From the NCBI GenBank assembly GCA_017643685.1, contig JAEPMY010000012.1, positions 1-48,058 on the forward strand: a stretch of DNA of 48,058 nt, given 5' to 3'. The stretch is from Sneathiella sp. (GTDB taxonomy: Bacteria > Pseudomonadota > Alphaproteobacteria > Sneathiellales > Sneathiellaceae). The first letter of the stretch is position 1. Each line of letters opens with the position of its first letter. Made by a program: the position numbers and the translations under genes. Below are positions 27,101 to 35,208 of this stretch, piece after piece. The notes under the pieces were generated by a model. It was not told the origin of the DNA and did no database searches. It saw only the letters and a program-made list of their open reading frames with translations.

Positions 27101-27596
27101 CCCGCTCGGGGCTGATGATGGGCATCGCTTCCACCGGGGTATCTTGGTGCACCGTTTGCTTGAGAGCCTGCCAGAGGTGCCTGTCGCCCGTCAGGAACAG
27201 GTGGCGCGTGATTGGCTTGCCCGACCGTCTCATGGGCTCAGCGATGGGCAGCAGCGAGAGATTTTGACGGAAACGCTTATAGTTCTCTCCCATCCCGATT
27301 TTGCTGATATTTTTGGTCCCGGTAGCCGCGCCGAGGTACCGGTGACAGGTTTGATGGGAGATCGGATCATGTCGGGGCAGATCGACCGATTGCTTATTCG
27401 GGACGAGGATGTCCTGATTATCGACTATAAAACCAATCGGCCATCCCCCCTTGAAATCGCTGATGTGCCGGGGGTCTATTTGCGACAGATGCAGATTTAT
27501 CGCGCGGCCTTGAAAAAGATGTATCCTGAAAAAGTGATTAAATGTGGGCTGTTATGGACGGATGGCCCGCATTTGATGGAAATCCCGGACGCTTGA
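24183..27596 (+). CDS. addA: ATP-dependent helicase-nuclease subunit AddA
   Basis: A 1137-residue UvrD-like (SF1A) helicase with a C-terminal nuclease domain. Motif I is VSASAGSGKT (28-37), motif Ia is CITFTKAAAAEM, motif II is LVDEAQDTSPEQW, motif III is FVVGDEKQSIYSFQGADP, motif V is LTVHGSKGLQAPIVFLP, and motif VI is LYVALTRAEDRLYV. The RecB-family nuclease has MSGQIDRLL and IIDYKTNRP (Asp1081). With AddB it replaces RecBCD. Translation is coupled through an 11-base overlap with addB. Confidence 0.96.
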   Translation: MTANAQNLAERGNMLQRRAADPRRSVWVSASAGSGKTRVLVNRTLRLMLAGYAPEKILCITFTKAAAAEMSNRLNEVLGQWSVMPDEKLAESISDLEGRAATEAEMVRARRLFASVLDAPGGIKIQTIHSFCGSILGRFPLEAGIPPNFQELDDRSAAEIMQIARDRLLTSTQAGDRPELLSALIYVSQQLHEGDFVQLMSGLANRRGRLKRYLHKHGGLEGAKAHIASYVDIDPNLTEETLIARASDEEAFAGAALRATLPVLMDGGATDQKIAAAMTDWLAMPDRRTELFDTYITAFLTQKLEKKSERSLGTKKSEERLPGLKDILSNEADRIVAVIEMRRRIRVLKSSLAVLQLANSLIAEYEAEKIRRGALDFDDLILTTRQLLSGAEVAPWVMFKLDGGLDHILVDEAQDTSPEQWDVVGSLAEEFFAIDGGRDAMRTLFVVGDEKQSIYSFQGADPAAFDKMRQHFEYRAREAEKPWEVVPLDLSFRSTHAVLSLVDATFIPVPARTGLTADAQEIRHYIFRDGQQGMAEIWPVVKPDQAEEGDVWDIPEEASATENPAATLSRNIAAQINIWLQSGEKLSSTGEEIRPRDVLILVQKRNAFFEEMVRALKQAGIPVAGADRMQLTEQLAVLDLMALAKFALLPDDDLNLAIILKSPFVGLDDNELFRIIHNRPGSVWQAVQEKADQNPKLAEALPFLRKVLRQADFIPVYEFFADILGPERGREKLLSRLGEEAIDPIEEFLSLALTYQRTEATSLQAFLHWLEAGGAEVKRDMEQGRDEVRVLTVHGSKGLQAPIVFLPDTCQGSPNSSKTNLIWTEEDIPGPLWPAGSENEDQATKDAKAAEKSRMEEEKRRLLYVALTRAEDRLYVCGWENVRSRPEGCWYDLIDAAFKTNEELEEVELPFGGVARRYTSGDQFKTAKSENEAKERADDYALPDWVRTPPPEEPFPPQPLTPSREEEEPAVRSPLGADDGHRFHRGILVHRLLESLPEVPVARQEQVARDWLARPSHGLSDGQQREILTETLIVLSHPDFADIFGPGSRAEVPVTGLMGDRIMSGQIDRLLIRDEDVLIIDYKTNRPSPLEIADVPGVYLRQMQIYRAALKKMYPEKVIKCGLLWTDGPHLMEIPDA

Positions 27597-27706
27597 TATG
27601 ACGCTGGTCACTTGACGGTCGGGGGGTGGATACGTAAGTATCAAACTATTGACTGGCTCGCCTATCTGAAGGGGGCCTATTATTCTGCCTGAATGAGGAT
27701 AAAAAA

Positions 27707-28027
27707 ATGGCCACAACAAATGTGACAGACGCATCATTTGACCAAGACGTTCTGAAGAACGAAGGTCTGGTGCTGGTTGATTTCTGGGCCGAGTGGTGTG
27801 GGCCGTGTAAAACAATTGCCCCGGCACTGGAAGAAATCTCCAACGAGATGGCAGGTAACTTGACCGTTGCCAAAGTAAATATTGACGAAAACCCAAACAC
27901 ACCAACAAAATACGGTGTCCGTGGTATTCCAACATTGATGCTGGTGAAAGACGGCGAAGTTGTTAGCACAAAAGTTGGCGCTTCTCCTAAAGGTCAGATC
28001 GAAGACTGGATCAAATCTTCAGTCTAA
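27707..28027 (+). CDS. trxA: Thioredoxin 1
   Basis: A 106-residue cytosolic thioredoxin with the redox motif WCGPC (Cys31/Cys34) in [12 protein letters not shown], the cis-proline in RGIPTLML and the C-terminal [19 protein letters not shown] precedes the ATG. It lies 110 bases after addA, with a possible promoter of its own in the gap (TTGACG at 27612, TAAGTA at 27635) and a short GATAC/GTATC inverted repeat (27629-27642). The order addA-trxA is common in alphaproteobacteria. Confidence 0.97.
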   Translation: MATTNVTDASFDQDVLKNEGLVLVDFWAEWCGPCKTIAPALEEISNEMAGNLTVAKVNIDENPNTPTKYGVRGIPTLMLVKDGEVVSTKVGASPKGQIEDWIKSSV

Positions 28028-28052
28028 TCTGATCCTAGCAGAGACATTCAAG

Positions 28053-28075
28053 ACGGGCCCGCTGGGCCCGTTTTT
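28053..28075 (+). terminator. Rho-independent terminator of trxA
   Basis: ACGGGCCC (28053-28060), loop GCT, GGGCCCGT (28064-28071), followed by T residues. It closes the operon that begins at the DivL-like kinase. Confidence 0.9.
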
Positions 28076-28093
28076 CATTTGAGGGGAAAAGTG

Positions 28094-28975
28094 ATGCAAG
28101 TAAGAGCAGGTGAACTGTCATTCGAAGTAGATCGGCAAGGGCCGGAAGATGCGCCCGCCGTGGTTATGATTGCCGGGCTTGGTTTTCAGTTGATTGATTG
28201 GAATGAGGCGTTTTTTCGCCCGTTGCTGGATGCTGGATATCAAATAATCCGCTTTGATAACCGGGATATCGGGCTTTCCAGTAAATTTGAGGCACATGGT
28301 ATTCCTGATTTTGAAAAGTTGCTCGCCACCAAGATGGCGGGGCAAACACCGGAGGTGCCCTACCACGTCTCAGACATGGCTGATGATCTGGCAGCGATTT
28401 TGGAAGGGTTGCAAATCCCGGCGGCGCATATTGTCGGGATGTCCATGGGAGGGATGGTCGCGCAGATTTTCACTCATAAATACCCTACAAAAGCGCTTAG
28501 CCTCACCTCCATTATGTCAACCTCATCGGATCCCTCGCTTCCGGGACCTGCGCCAGAGGCAGCCGCCATTATGGCGAGCGCACCGCAAAGTCAGGCAATC
28601 GATGATATTGTTGAGTTTGGCCTTAAGGTGAATGATGTGATCGGCAGCCCCAAATTCCGTTGGCACCGCTCTGCTTTGGAGGCGCATATTCGCACCTGCG
28701 TTGAGCGCTCTTATAGCCCGACAGGTTATCTTCGCCAATATGCCGCGATCCTGGCAACGCCGGGTCGCCGGGAAACTTTAAAAGAAATTCAGAATAAAAC
28801 GCTGGTGATCCACGGCACAGATGATCCGTTGTTACAGCCTGTTTGCGGCAAGGATGTTGCTGAACATGTTCCGGGTGCGGAATACATTGAGGTGACAGGG
28901 ATGGGACATGATCTGTCGCCAGCCCTTTGTAGTCGTCTGGCAGAGCTCGTCTTGCCGCATTTGGACGGGGCGTAA
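28094..28975 (+). CDS. Alpha/beta hydrolase
   Basis: A 293-residue alpha/beta-hydrolase-fold enzyme. The triad is visible: Ser117 in the nucleophile elbow VGMSMGG, an Asp at 243-244 in IHGTDDPLL and His272 in GMGHDL. An oxyanion-hole-like GLGFQ lies near residue 28, and FDNRDIGLS is typical of the carboxylesterase/epoxide hydrolase-like branch. The substrate is unknown. The ATG at 28094 follows GAGGGG. A TTG at 28079 is in frame but has no ribosome-binding site. It converges on amn. A 7-bp GC-rich inverted repeat spans its stop codon (28966-28983) but lacks a T run. Confidence 0.88.
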   Translation: MQVRAGELSFEVDRQGPEDAPAVVMIAGLGFQLIDWNEAFFRPLLDAGYQIIRFDNRDIGLSSKFEAHGIPDFEKLLATKMAGQTPEVPYHVSDMADDLAAILEGLQIPAAHIVGMSMGGMVAQIFTHKYPTKALSLTSIMSTSSDPSLPGPAPEAAAIMASAPQSQAIDDIVEFGLKVNDVIGSPKFRWHRSALEAHIRTCVERSYSPTGYLRQYAAILATPGRRETLKEIQNKTLVIHGTDDPLLQPVCGKDVAEHVPGAEYIEVTGMGHDLSPALCSRLAELVLPHLDGA

Positions 28976-28996
28976 TCGCCCCGCCAAACGGAGACC

Positions 28997-30490
28997 TTAA
29001 CGGAAGGCAGGTTCGTCAAAACTTCTCAGTTTTCGGGAATGAAGGCTTTCAATTCCACCATCTCTAAGGGCGCGAAGGGTTTTAATCCCGACTTGCAGGT
29101 GTTTAGCGGTCCGGTCCTGATAAAATTTATTCGCCATACCGGGTAACTTGATTTCGCCATGGAGCGGCTTATCAGAGACACAAAGCAGCGTTCCATAAGG
29201 GACACGGAAGCGGAAACCATTGGCCGCGATGGTGGCGCTTTCCATATCGATGGCAATTGCCTTTGTCTGATTGAATCTTTGCGCGAGCTCTTTGTGGCGA
29301 AGCTCCCAGTCGCGGTCATCGGTAGTATAGACGGTTCCTGTCCGAAAATGCTCTTTTAATCTGCCGGCGTCTTTGTCGATACCGGACATCTCGGCTACGG
29401 CTTCGGTCAAAGCGACCTGAATTTCCGCGATCGCTGGCAGGGGGACGCCCGGATGAATATCTTCATCCAACACATGATCTTCCCGCACATATGCATGGGC
29501 GAGAACATAATCCCCAAGCCGCTGGGTCCGGCGAAGGCCGCCGCAGTGACCAACCATCAACCAGCAATGGGGGCGCAGAACGGCAATATGATCGGTAATG
29601 GTTTTAGCATTGGACGGGCCAACACCGATATTCACCATCGTGATCCCTTCATGCTTATCCCCGACCAGATGATAGGCTGGCATCTGCGGCAAATGCTTTG
29701 GTGCTGTGCCGCTTGCGGGCATATCGGTTAGGGATGCATTTGGTGTCACCACATTGCCGGGCTCCACAAAGGCGCGGTACTCTGACCCGTTCTTTACTTG
29801 CTCCATGCCATATTCAATGAATTCGTCAATATAGCGCTGATAGTTGGTGAAAAGGACAAAGCGCTGAAAATGTTTCGGAGACGTACCCGTGTAATGGAAC
29901 AGACGCTGCAGCGAATAATCCACTCGCTCTGCGGAGAAAAGGGCGAGCGGCATGGGATCGCCGGGGATTGGCTCGTGAATACCATTGGCGATTGTGTCAT
30001 TGATATTGGCCAGATCTGGCATTGGGAAGATGGATTGCATCACCTGCACATCATCGCCAGATACATTGGAAGACGCTTTTTCAATCACAAAAGGGAGCGG
30101 CATAGGCCGATCACTTACCCCGACGATAACGGGCCGGTCGTGATTTTCAATGATCAGTTTGATCTGCTCCAGATAGTAGCTTTCGAAAAGCTCCGGCTGG
30201 GTTAAGGTTGTGCCAAATGATCCCGCGGAGTGGAGATTGCCATATGCCAATTTACTGCTGAGATTGATGTCTGAAGCTCCGACATCCAGACCCAGATATG
30301 GATAATATCCCACATCCAATGGGGTGGATTTATCACCCTTCTCAAACGCGGCGAAGCGTTCTTTTACCTGATTTGCATTTGCGTGGTAGATTTTCTGGAT
30401 GGCCGCAAAGGCGTCTTCTGCTGTGCGGTATTCCTGAAGGTCGCGGGCGTTTCCGTGACCAGATGTGACATTGGTCAAAAAATCTGTCAT
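28997..30490 (-). CDS. amn: AMP nucleosidase
   Basis: A 497-residue AMP nucleosidase, which hydrolyses AMP to adenine and ribose-5-phosphate. The N-terminal domain (TAEDAFAAIQKIYH, VGYYPYLGL) is the Amn-specific regulatory region. The C-terminal half is a nucleoside-phosphorylase fold with MVNIGVGPSNAKTITDHI, GHCGGLRRTQRLGDYVLA, and the purine-site AIDMESATIAANGFRFRVPYG, then LLCVSDKPLHGE. Length matches the family (about 480-500). It is divergent from the DusC-like gene, with 155 bases between them. Confidence 0.95.
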   Translation of the reverse strand: MTDFLTNVTSGHGNARDLQEYRTAEDAFAAIQKIYHANANQVKERFAAFEKGDKSTPLDVGYYPYLGLDVGASDINLSSKLAYGNLHSAGSFGTTLTQPELFESYYLEQIKLIIENHDRPVIVGVSDRPMPLPFVIEKASSNVSGDDVQVMQSIFPMPDLANINDTIANGIHEPIPGDPMPLALFSAERVDYSLQRLFHYTGTSPKHFQRFVLFTNYQRYIDEFIEYGMEQVKNGSEYRAFVEPGNVVTPNASLTDMPASGTAPKHLPQMPAYHLVGDKHEGITMVNIGVGPSNAKTITDHIAVLRPHCWLMVGHCGGLRRTQRLGDYVLAHAYVREDHVLDEDIHPGVPLPAIAEIQVALTEAVAEMSGIDKDAGRLKEHFRTGTVYTTDDRDWELRHKELAQRFNQTKAIAIDMESATIAANGFRFRVPYGTLLCVSDKPLHGEIKLPGMANKFYQDRTAKHLQVGIKTLRALRDGGIESLHSRKLRSFDEPAFR

Positions 30491-30645
30491 ATACTCTCCT
30501 TGATGACCCCTATAGTCATCCCAAATTTATGTCTTTCTTTTTCCTGACTTTGATACCACGAAATTGTGACAAGACAATAATCAATTTTTATTTAGCGAAT
30601 ATATGCTAAAAGCAGCCGGTTTTTAGTGTTGATGGACCCAAATTT

Positions 30646-31596
30646 ATGTCGGTTACCCTGGCCCCGATGGAGGGCGTTGTTGATCAATATATGCGTGATA
30701 TCCTGACGAGAATCGGTGGGATTGATCTGTGTGTCTCTGAATTTATCAGGGTGAGCAACAACCTTTATCCGCGTAGAAAGTTCATCGAAATATGCCCGGA
30801 ATTGGAAACGGGCGGAAAAACGGCCGCGGGTATTCCGGTGCATGTTCAGTTGATGGGCGGGGACCCGGTGCTGCTTGCGGAAAATGCGGATAAGGTGGCA
30901 CGTATCGGGGCGCCGGGTATTGATCTTAATTTTGGCTGTCCCGCCAAAACCGTGAACCGAAATGATGCGGGGGCGACGCTGTTGCAATGGCCGGACCGGC
31001 TTTATGAGGTGACGTCTGCCGTCCGCCGCGCGGTTCCAGATCATATCCCTGTTAGCGCCAAGATGCGGTTGGGTTTCGAAGATAAGTCCATGTATTTGGA
31101 GAATGCCCACGCGGTTGAGGCGGCAGGGGCTTCCAAACTGACGATCCATGCCCGAACAAAACTGGAAGGATATCGCCCGCCCGCCCACTGGGAAAATCTG
31201 GTGCCTATCCGTGAGGCGCTGTCCATCACGGTTGTGGCAAATGGGGAAATCTGGACCCGTGAGGATTTTGACAAGTGTAAATCTATCTGTGGGTATGAGC
31301 ATTATATGATGGGCCGTGGGATGATTGCGCGGCCAAGCCTGGGACTTGAAGTGAAGGACCCTGCTTATTCAAAATTTGAATGGTCCCACATTATTCATCT
31401 GCTGGAGGACTATCACAAACTCCTGCAACAAATGAGACAGCCCTTGCGTCAAGCGGGCCGATTAAAGCAATGGATTAAATTGATGGGACGCACCTATCCG
31501 GAAAGCGCCGCACTTTTTACCCGGATCAGACGGCTCAATTCCCCCGATGAGATTATGGAACAGGTCTACCATGAGAAGAGTTTGATGGCCTTCTAA
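30646..31596 (+). CDS. tRNA-dihydrouridine synthase, DusC-like
   Basis: A 316-residue FMN-dependent reductase that converts uridine to dihydrouridine in tRNA. The FMN-site opening LAPMEGVVD (5-13) and the catalytic cysteine in DLNFGCPAKTVN (Cys98) are clear, followed by SAKMRLGF and TIHARTKLEGY. The MEGV variant and overall length match DusC rather than DusA or DusB. Which tRNA position it modifies cannot be read from sequence. It is a single gene. A 14-base sequence spanning its start (CCCAAATTTATGTC, 30637-30650) also occurs at 30521-30534 in the same intergenic region. Confidence 0.92.
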   Translation: MSVTLAPMEGVVDQYMRDILTRIGGIDLCVSEFIRVSNNLYPRRKFIEICPELETGGKTAAGIPVHVQLMGGDPVLLAENADKVARIGAPGIDLNFGCPAKTVNRNDAGATLLQWPDRLYEVTSAVRRAVPDHIPVSAKMRLGFEDKSMYLENAHAVEAAGASKLTIHARTKLEGYRPPAHWENLVPIREALSITVVANGEIWTREDFDKCKSICGYEHYMMGRGMIARPSLGLEVKDPAYSKFEWSHIIHLLEDYHKLLQQMRQPLRQAGRLKQWIKLMGRTYPESAALFTRIRRLNSPDEIMEQVYHEKSLMAF

Positions 31597-31692
31597 TAAT
31601 CGTAAATATTACTTTAGTTTTAGTTGGTTAACCCGCCTAGTATAACCCGTTTTTTTTCTTCATTTTAGGAAATGATTAAGTTTCATCAGCTA

Positions 31693-31719
31693 ATTTGGTC
31701 ACAATCATTATTACCAAAT
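31693..31719 (+). promoter_or_regulatory. Inverted repeat in the leader of the Cache gene
   Basis: ATTTGGT (31693-31699) and ACCAAAT (31713-31719) are perfect 7-bp arms around a 13-base spacer, ending 18 bases before the start codon. It could be a leader hairpin or an operator. No regulator is assigned. Confidence 0.35.
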
Positions 31720-31737
31720 AGTATCGAGGAAACTCAA

Positions 31738-32193
31738 ATGTTCAAAAAACTCGCAGCATCAGTTCTCATGGGCGTCATTCTGTTCGCAGGAACAGCAAAC
31801 GCACAAGATAAAAAAGCTCATGTTCTCTCCATGATGGATAAAGCGATCGCTCATTTTAAATCCGTTGGTCAAGATCAGGCTTTTAAAGACTTTGACACAA
31901 ACGGTGACTTCAAAAATGGTGAATTCTACGTTGTTGGTCAGTCTATCGAATCTGGAAACATTATTTACCACGGCGCCAATAAAAAGCTGGAAGGTAAAAA
32001 CCTGACAAAGGTGAAAGACACTGACGGCAAGCTGTTCGTGAAAGATATGATCGATATGGCAGCAAGCAGCGGTACAGGATGGGTCGACTATAAATGGCCA
32101 CACCCAGAAACAAAGAAAATCACGCAGAAACATTCTTATGTTGCGCGTATTGATAGCACCGACACTTTCCTGATGATCGGTTATTACGAATAA
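31738..32193 (+). CDS. Secreted stand-alone Cache-domain protein
   Basis: A 151-residue protein with a clear signal peptide (MFKKLAAS, hydrophobic core, cleavage after GTANA, about residue 22). The mature part is essentially one single-Cache (sCache_2-type) domain. Its second half, GTGWVDYKWPHPETKK then YVARIDSTDTFLMIGYYE, aligns with the sensor region of the chemoreceptor at 42786-44858 ([15 protein letters not shown] then GWIVGTGIY). No transmembrane, kinase or signalling domain is attached. It is expected to be a free periplasmic ligand-binding protein. The ATG at 31738 follows GAGGAA. A longer frame upstream lacks a signal peptide and a ribosome-binding site. It lies 64 bases before a chemoreceptor gene and may be co-transcribed. 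Confidence 0.85.
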   Translation: MFKKLAASVLMGVILFAGTANAQDKKAHVLSMMDKAIAHFKSVGQDQAFKDFDTNGDFKNGEFYVVGQSIESGNIIYHGANKKLEGKNLTKVKDTDGKLFVKDMIDMAASSGTGWVDYKWPHPETKKITQKHSYVARIDSTDTFLMIGYYE

Positions 32194-32257
32194 GCGTATC
32201 GATGTAATGGGCCCGGTTCTTGCCGGGCTCGGTTGCGCTTTGAAAGGGTAGGGAAGT

Positions 32258-34039
32258 ATGAATATTCGCAATTTGAATATTTCGTTGAAGCTTTTGATCT
32301 CGCCGGCAATTTTTGTGATTGCGCTGGTTATTCTGAGTATCACGGCGTACACAGCGAACCAGAATAGCGCGAGCATGATGGAAAGCCTGAATGAGCAGGC
32401 AAAATTGAAAACATCTGCTGCGTATCGTTTCCAACGGGATCTACAGTCATTTAACGGCAGTGTGTTTCGTCTTATTTCGCAGTTAAATGCAGGTGTGGAA
32501 GAAGAGAAATTGGTCGCGTTCCGGGATCAATTGCGCGCTGGCATGGAAGGCTCTCAGAAGGTTCTAGCACAGTTTATCGAAGGCGGGAGCTTTAACGAGA
32601 CTGAGCTGGAGATGCTCACCAACATTCAAGCGCAACTGGCAGAATATGGCACGGCAGCAACCGATGTGATTGACATGACTGAAATTGATGGCAGTACTGC
32701 CGTGGTCATGATGGTCTCAGCGGATGAGCAGTTTAATGCCATGTATAAATCCATCTCGGACCTGGCGGTTCTCTGGCAGGAAGAAGGCGATGCCCTCTTT
32801 AACAGTGCGGTTAGCGACGCGGAAGCTGCAACCGCAACCACAATGGTAGTGAGTTTGGTCAGCCTTGTTGTTGCGCTTGGGATTACAACCTTGATCATTC
32901 GGATGATCCGCATGCCAATTCAATCCATCACAGGTGTGATGGCCGCGCTCTCCCAAGGAGATAACAGCGTTGAAATTCCGTCTCAGGATGAAAAGAATGA
33001 GATCGGTGAAATGGCTCGTGCGGTTCAGGTCTTTAAAGACAATGCCATTGAGCAGGAGCGTCTTCGGGCCGAAGCTGATCAACATGCCCGTGAAGAAGCC
33101 GAGCGGGAAGCCAACGAGCGCGCTGCGAAAGAGCAACGCGAACAGGAAGAGCGCGTTCGTGAACAGCGCGAAGCAGCAGAGAAGCAGGCTCGTGCTGAGC
33201 GGGTGGCAGAACTCATCGGTAATTTTGAAAGCCGTGTTTCTGAAGTTCTGAACACTGTGGCGCTGGCTGCCAAAGAATTGCAGTCTACTGCGGATCGGAT
33301 GACAACGACTGCGGGCTCTTCTCGGGAGCTTGCCGAAGGTGTTGCGGCGGCATCAAATGATGCATCGCGCAATGTACAGACAGTTGCGTCCGCTGCAGAA
33401 GAGCTGACATCCTCTATCAGTGAGATTAGCCGTCAGGTGCAGCAAGCTAATCAGGTATCTGAAAAAGCTGTTGTAGAGGCGGGGAATAGCACCACATCCG
33501 TGTCAGCCCTTGCGGAAACAGCCAAGAAGATCAGCGAAGTTGTCAATATGATCAATGACATTGCTGGTCAGACAAATCTGTTGGCCCTTAACGCGACGAT
33601 CGAGGCCGCCCGTGCCGGTGATGCGGGTAAAGGCTTTGCTGTTGTGGCGAGCGAGGTGAAATCCCTTGCGAACCAGACAGCCCGGGCAACCGAAGAAATC
33701 GCCCAGCAGATTACGGATATGCAGAATGCAACGGATAGTGCGGTAAACGCGATTTCCACAATCGATTCTGTGATTTCCAGTATTCGCGAATCCACGGTTG
33801 GTATCTCCTCCGCTATCGAAGAGCAGAGCGCAGCCACCAATGAGATTTCCCGCAATGTGCAGGAAGCCTCTAACGGGACAAGCGAAGTGAGCAGCAAGAT
33901 TAATGACGTTTCCCAAAAAGCAGGGGAGACTGGATCTGCTGCCGGTGATGTGCAGTCCGCGGCATCCCGTCTGGATCAGCTGGCAGGGAACTTGAAACAG
34001 GATATTGAAACTTTCCTGAAAGAAGTTCGTGCCGCTTAA
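32258..34039 (+). CDS. Methyl-accepting chemotaxis protein (helical-bundle sensor)
   Basis: A 593-residue chemoreceptor. A transmembrane helix (about 11-32) leads to an all-helical periplasmic region (about 35-190), a second transmembrane helix (about 194-216), a HAMP domain (about 217-270), a highly charged Glu/Arg-rich coiled coil (about 275-325) and the methyl-accepting signalling domain with the hairpin tip [20 protein letters not shown] then [17 protein letters not shown]. There is no C-terminal CheR/CheB tether pentapeptide. The protein ends FLKEVRAA. The gene upstream encodes a secreted Cache protein. A GC-rich inverted repeat without a T run lies between them (32209-32230), so partial read-through is possible. 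No che genes are in the window. Confidence 0.94.
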   Translation: MNIRNLNISLKLLISPAIFVIALVILSITAYTANQNSASMMESLNEQAKLKTSAAYRFQRDLQSFNGSVFRLISQLNAGVEEEKLVAFRDQLRAGMEGSQKVLAQFIEGGSFNETELEMLTNIQAQLAEYGTAATDVIDMTEIDGSTAVVMMVSADEQFNAMYKSISDLAVLWQEEGDALFNSAVSDAEAATATTMVVSLVSLVVALGITTLIIRMIRMPIQSITGVMAALSQGDNSVEIPSQDEKNEIGEMARAVQVFKDNAIEQERLRAEADQHAREEAEREANERAAKEQREQEERVREQREAAEKQARAERVAELIGNFESRVSEVLNTVALAAKELQSTADRMTTTAGSSRELAEGVAAASNDASRNVQTVASAAEELTSSISEISRQVQQANQVSEKAVVEAGNSTTSVSALAETAKKISEVVNMINDIAGQTNLLALNATIEAARAGDAGKGFAVVASEVKSLANQTARATEEIAQQITDMQNATDSAVNAISTIDSVISSIRESTVGISSAIEEQSAATNEISRNVQEASNGTSEVSSKINDVSQKAGETGSAAGDVQSAASRLDQLAGNLKQDIETFLKEVRAA

Positions 34040-34060
34040 CGTCTGATATATTCCAAATAA

Positions 34061-34090
34061 AAAAAGCCCGGATTTTCCGGGCTTTTTTTT
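34061..34090 (+). terminator. Rho-independent terminator of the chemoreceptor gene
   Basis: AAAAAGCCCGGA (34061-34072), loop TTT, TCCGGGCTTTTT (34076-34087), followed by more T residues. It can act in both directions and serves the convergent ArsR gene as well. Confidence 0.9.
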
Positions 34091-34114
34091 ATGACATAAT
34101 TGCGCTGAAAGCCT

Positions 34115-34810
34115 TTATGCAAAGAGTGAAGCTTGCGCGAAGGTTGCATCGAAATTCTGCTGTCCCGCTTTGGTAAATTCAATGATCCGACTATCTGGAA
34201 TGCGCCGGACCCATTTTAATTCTTCTAGTCGGGTTAAAAGCGCCCGGCCCAAGCTGCCGGCGAGATGAGAGCGTCGCTCACTCCAATCCAGGCATTCTTT
34301 ACAGAGTGGGGACCTTTTCTTTTGCAGCGCTTCCAGATCAATACCAAAGCCTCTAACAAATGTGGCACCGTTATCGGTTAGGGTGATGCCTTCCGATTTA
34401 ATCTGCAAGAAGTGTTGATCTGCAAAATAATTGAACATCTGGATGCCCATGGAGCCAGCCAGATGGTTATAGCAAACCCTTGCATGCCTTAATTTTGCGT
34501 CACGCGGGCCTGTCCGGGTGCGCAGGTGTCCTGACCCCGCAGCTAATCCCATCAGGCTTTCCAGCACCCCGGCGACATTATCGTTGGCGAGAGAGAAATA
34601 TTTATGGCGTCCCTGTTTGCGAAGGGTAAGCAGGCCGCCGTCAGTTAGTTTGGCCAGATGAGAGCTCGCGGTTTGTAAGGTGATGCCTGCTTCTTGGGAC
34701 AGTTCAGTTGCCGTTAATGCTTTTCCCGTCAGCAATGCCGTCAGCATATTTGCCCGGGCGGGATCCCCGATCAGTGAGGCGATATAGGCTATGTCTGGTC
34801 CATCTTTCAT
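34115..34810 (-). CDS. ArsR-family transcriptional regulator
   Basis: A 231-residue regulator with an N-terminal ArsR winged helix (SLIGDPARANMLTALL, TATELSQEAGITLQTASSHLAKL, GLLTLRKQGRHKYFSL) and a longer C-terminal domain of about 120 residues. This C-terminal extension contains a CxxC pair (PLCKECLDW) and a helical region with HLAGSLGRALL. The extension is found in ArsR proteins that sense small molecules, so metal sensing is not assured. It is divergent from the NIPSNAP-like gene, and a perfect palindrome lies 3 bases before its start. Confidence 0.87.
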   Translation of the reverse strand: MKDGPDIAYIASLIGDPARANMLTALLTGKALTATELSQEAGITLQTASSHLAKLTDGGLLTLRKQGRHKYFSLANDNVAGVLESLMGLAAGSGHLRTRTGPRDAKLRHARVCYNHLAGSMGIQMFNYFADQHFLQIKSEGITLTDNGATFVRGFGIDLEALQKKRSPLCKECLDWSERRSHLAGSLGRALLTRLEELKWVRRIPDSRIIEFTKAGQQNFDATFAQASLFA

Positions 34811-34812
34811 AG

Positions 34813-34828
34813 TTCGATTGTAATCGAA
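34813..34828. promoter_or_regulatory. Perfect 16-bp palindrome, putative operator of the ArsR-type regulator
   Basis: TTCGATT, GT, AATCGAA: two perfect 7-bp arms between the divergent ArsR and NIPSNAP genes. It is well placed to repress both directions. Confidence 0.65.
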
Positions 34829-34884
34829 GCATATGATGCGTGCAACGTTCTATATTTTGCGAAACCGAAGCAAAGAGGATTGTT

Positions 34885-35208
34885 ATGCTAACTTGTATTA
34901 TTCGATATCATATTGACCCGAACAAAAAAGAGCAGTTCGCCCAATACGCCCAAAACTGGGGTACAGCTATTCCCCGTGCCGGTGGTGACCTTATTGGTTA
35001 TTATGCGCCTCATGAAGGCTCCACAACACTTGCTTATGGGATTTATAACATTCCCTCCCTCGCTGAGTATGAGGCCTATCGGGCGCGCCTAGCGAGTGAC
35101 CCGCTTGGTCGCGAGAATTATGAATTTGCCCAAAAAGAGAAGTTTTTACTGAGGGAAGACAGGACCTTTCTGAAGCTGGTTTCAACGCCGCATGGAGAGA
35201 GAAAATGA
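34885..35208 (+). CDS. NIPSNAP-family protein
   Basis: A 107-residue ferredoxin-like alpha/beta-barrel protein. It begins with MLTCIIRYHIDPNKKEQF, has GDLIGYYAPHEG and AYGIYNIPSLAEYEAYRARL, and ends near FLKLVS, the typical NIPSNAP pattern. The biochemical role of small bacterial NIPSNAP proteins is not settled. The ATG at 34885 follows AGAGGA. It overlaps the next gene, which encodes a protein of a related dimeric-barrel fold, by 4 bases, so the two may work together. Confidence 0.87.
   Translation: MLTCIIRYHIDPNKKEQFAQYAQNWGTAIPRAGGDLIGYYAPHEGSTTLAYGIYNIPSLAEYEAYRARLASDPLGRENYEFAQKEKFLLREDRTFLKLVSTPHGERK

Noticed and set aside
28966-28983. GC-rich inverted repeat at the alpha/beta hydrolase stop codon as a terminator
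   Set aside because: It is a good 7-bp stem but has no T run on either strand, so I do not list it as a terminator.
32209-32230. Inverted repeat between the Cache gene and the chemoreceptor as a terminator
   Set aside because: It lacks a T run and may allow read-through, so it is mentioned only as a possible partial attenuator.
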